Shown here: positions 52,568 to 53,729 of the stretch, piece after piece | Layout: each line of letters begins with the position of its first letter | How positions within the stretch are numbered: the stretch's first letter is position 1 | NCBI GenBank assembly: GCA_002868945.1 | Contig: PKTX01000017.1 | Span: 1 to 53,729 of the forward strand | DNA from: Desulfobulbaceae bacterium | GTDB lineage: Bacteria; Desulfobacterota; Desulfobulbia; Desulfobulbales; SURF-16 | Direction of reading: 5' to 3' | Length of the DNA stretch: 53,729 bases | Notes under the pieces: generated by a model | What the model was told of the DNA's origin: nothing | Database searches by the model: none | Seen by the model: only the letters and a program-made list of their open reading frames with translations | Position numbers and translations under genes: made by a program

Positions 52568-53635
52568 ATGGCTAGACAGCGAATAGCGGCCGTTCTGCAA
52601 GGGACAGTCATGGGCAAAGGCAGCTGGCGTCCGGCCAGGATGGGGCTGCTGCTTGTCGTTGCAACACTACTCCTGCAAAGCGGCCAGAGTGGCTGGGCCG
52701 CGGCGCCCACCTATCTGTTTAAGGTGGCCTCGGTGGCGCCGCAGGGCAGTATCTGGGCTCAGCGCTTCCAGGCATTTGTCAAGGAGGTGGCGACCCGGAC
52801 CAATGGTGAAGTTGATTTTCGCGTCTATTTCGGCGGTGTCATGGGGGATGATCGCGCCATGCATCGCAAGATGCAGGTGGGACAGCTGCACGGCGGCGGC
52901 TTTACCATGACCGGCATTGGTTCCGTGGTGCCCGATTTTCGAGTCATGGGCATACCATTTTTGTTTCGCTCCTATGAAGAGGTGGATCTGGTCCGCCACG
53001 GGCTTGATGCCGCCTTTAAAAAGGCCTTTGCCGACAAGGGCATGGAGTTTCTCGCCTTCACCGAGGTTGGTTTCGTCTATGCCATGTCCACCACGCCGAT
53101 CACCACCCTGGCTCAGTTTCAAAGGGGCAAATGCTGGGTGCCGGAGGGTGATCCGGTTAGTGCCGCTTTTTTGCAGGCCATCGGTGTCTCACCTATCCCC
53201 CTGACCATTCCTGATGTGTTGACTTCCCTGCAGACCGGCATGATTGATACGGTCTTTAACGCCCTGTATGGCTCCATTGCCCTGCAATGGTTTACCCGGG
53301 CACGGTTTGTCACCGACATCCCCTTTGGCTATGCCTATGGCGCCTTTCTGCTTGACCGGCGTAAATTTGCCGCCTTGCCGGATGAGTATGCCGCCATTGT
53401 CCGGCAGGCTGCTCGGCACCACTTTGAGGAACTGCTGCAGGACACCAGAAAGAGTAATAAAGAGTCTCGCACCATCCTCATGCAAAACAAGGTGAGCTTT
53501 GTCCAGCCTTCCCAGGAGACCCTGGCCGATCTGAAAGATAAAAGGAATGCCGCAGTGCCCGACATGATCGGTCAGGCCTTTTCCGCTGATATCTATGACC
53601 AGACCATGCGGATCCTCAATCAGCAGCGGCGCTAG
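52568..53635 (+). CDS. TRAP transporter periplasmic substrate-binding protein (DctP/TatP)
   Basis: 355 aa from the ATG at 52568; a GTG at 52553 is an alternative start. Signal peptide (GLLLVVATLLLQSGQSGWAA). DctP-family features: KVASVAPQGSIWAQRF near the N-terminus, FGGVMGDDRAMHRKMQVGQ, FLFRSYEEV, and GKCWVPEGDPVSAAFL with the substrate-binding Arg/Trp region. TRAP systems import carboxylates and similar anions with sodium. Paired with TatT. The gene ends in TAG within the terminal repeat. No permease follows inside the window. Confidence 0.92.
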   Translation: MARQRIAAVLQGTVMGKGSWRPARMGLLLVVATLLLQSGQSGWAAAPTYLFKVASVAPQGSIWAQRFQAFVKEVATRTNGEVDFRVYFGGVMGDDRAMHRKMQVGQLHGGGFTMTGIGSVVPDFRVMGIPFLFRSYEEVDLVRHGLDAAFKKAFADKGMEFLAFTEVGFVYAMSTTPITTLAQFQRGKCWVPEGDPVSAAFLQAIGVSPIPLTIPDVLTSLQTGMIDTVFNALYGSIALQWFTRARFVTDIPFGYAYGAFLLDRRKFAALPDEYAAIVRQAARHHFEELLQDTRKSNKESRTILMQNKVSFVQPSQETLADLKDKRNAAVPDMIGQAFSADIYDQTMRILNQQRR

Positions 53636-53729
53636 ACATCATGTATCGACCTGTCCAACCTCGAAGACGTGGGTTATTCTAGAGGTTGGATACCCTTAAA
53701 ACAGAGCCATAATCGAGGAGGACAGGTCA
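53631..53729. repeat. right copy of 99-bp terminal inverted repeat
   Basis: Exact reverse complement of 1-99. It overlaps the DctP stop codon. It supports the view that the contig is bounded by two inverted copies of one dispersed repeat and is not a circular molecule, which would show direct-repeat ends. Confidence 0.9.

Overview
The window is one 53.7 kb contig of GC-rich bacterial DNA with about 44 protein-coding genes or gene remnants. I saw no rRNA, tRNA or CRISPR array and no transposase gene. Gene content suggests an anaerobic, Gram-negative member of the Desulfobacterota, possibly Desulfobulbales-like. The reasons are the rpsA-sppA-IHF/HU order, a multihaem c-type cytochrome, a BadF/HgdC-type dehydratase activase with two DUF2229/HgdB-like partners, a CoA-transferase fused to an acetyltransferase, a TatT-containing TRAP transporter, and large hybrid histidine kinases. 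The taxon is inferred from gene families only.

Layout. 0.1-5 kb: IHF/HU, SppA, ribosomal protein S1, Nudix hydrolase and HAD nucleotidase, all on the minus strand. 5-10.3 kb: flavin oxidoreductase, poly(A) polymerase-like nucleotidyltransferase, bioB and bioF. 11-14.2 kb: an ATP-grasp ligase coupled to an unrecognised two-part gene with a papain-like Gln-Cys-His-Asn pattern and an in-frame amber codon. 14.3-21.8 kb (minus): HDAC-like amidohydrolase, seven-haem cytochrome, EttA and a GAF-GGDEF cyclase, plus nitroreductase and RecQ remnants. 22-24.9 kb: small Cys-rich proteins, a DedA-like protein, a flavin reductase and a lipoprotein. 25-31 kb: TonB receptor, ABC-type binding protein and hybrid kinase in overlapping reading frames. 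31-38.5 kb: outer-membrane barrel protein, the activase cluster and the CoA-transferase. 39-42.2 kb (minus): Pyr_excise-DUF1722 protein and a RimB-RimK-AstE operon. 43-46 kb: BCCT transporter and porin. 46.6-51.2 kb: hybrid kinase, response regulator, PilZ and TM2 proteins. 51.5-53.6 kb: TatT and DctP of a TRAP system whose permease must lie beyond the contig end.

The intergenic spaces carry non-coding repeats. Family A has ATCTTGAATAATT termini (five larger copies plus fragments). Family B has CAGCCCGTTGAAAAA termini (two inverted copies). Family C (about 160 bp) has GAGCCTGTCGGACTTAGA termini, and one copy sits inside a family B copy. The contig ends are exact 99-bp inverted repeats of each other, so both ends probably stop in copies of one dispersed repeat.

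The best candidate for an undescribed system is the ATP-grasp / papain-like pair at 10983-14196. Its two proteins are translationally coupled and resemble a ligase/amidase pairing, and an acetylpolyamine-amidohydrolase-like gene converges on it. Its substrate cannot be read from the sequence.
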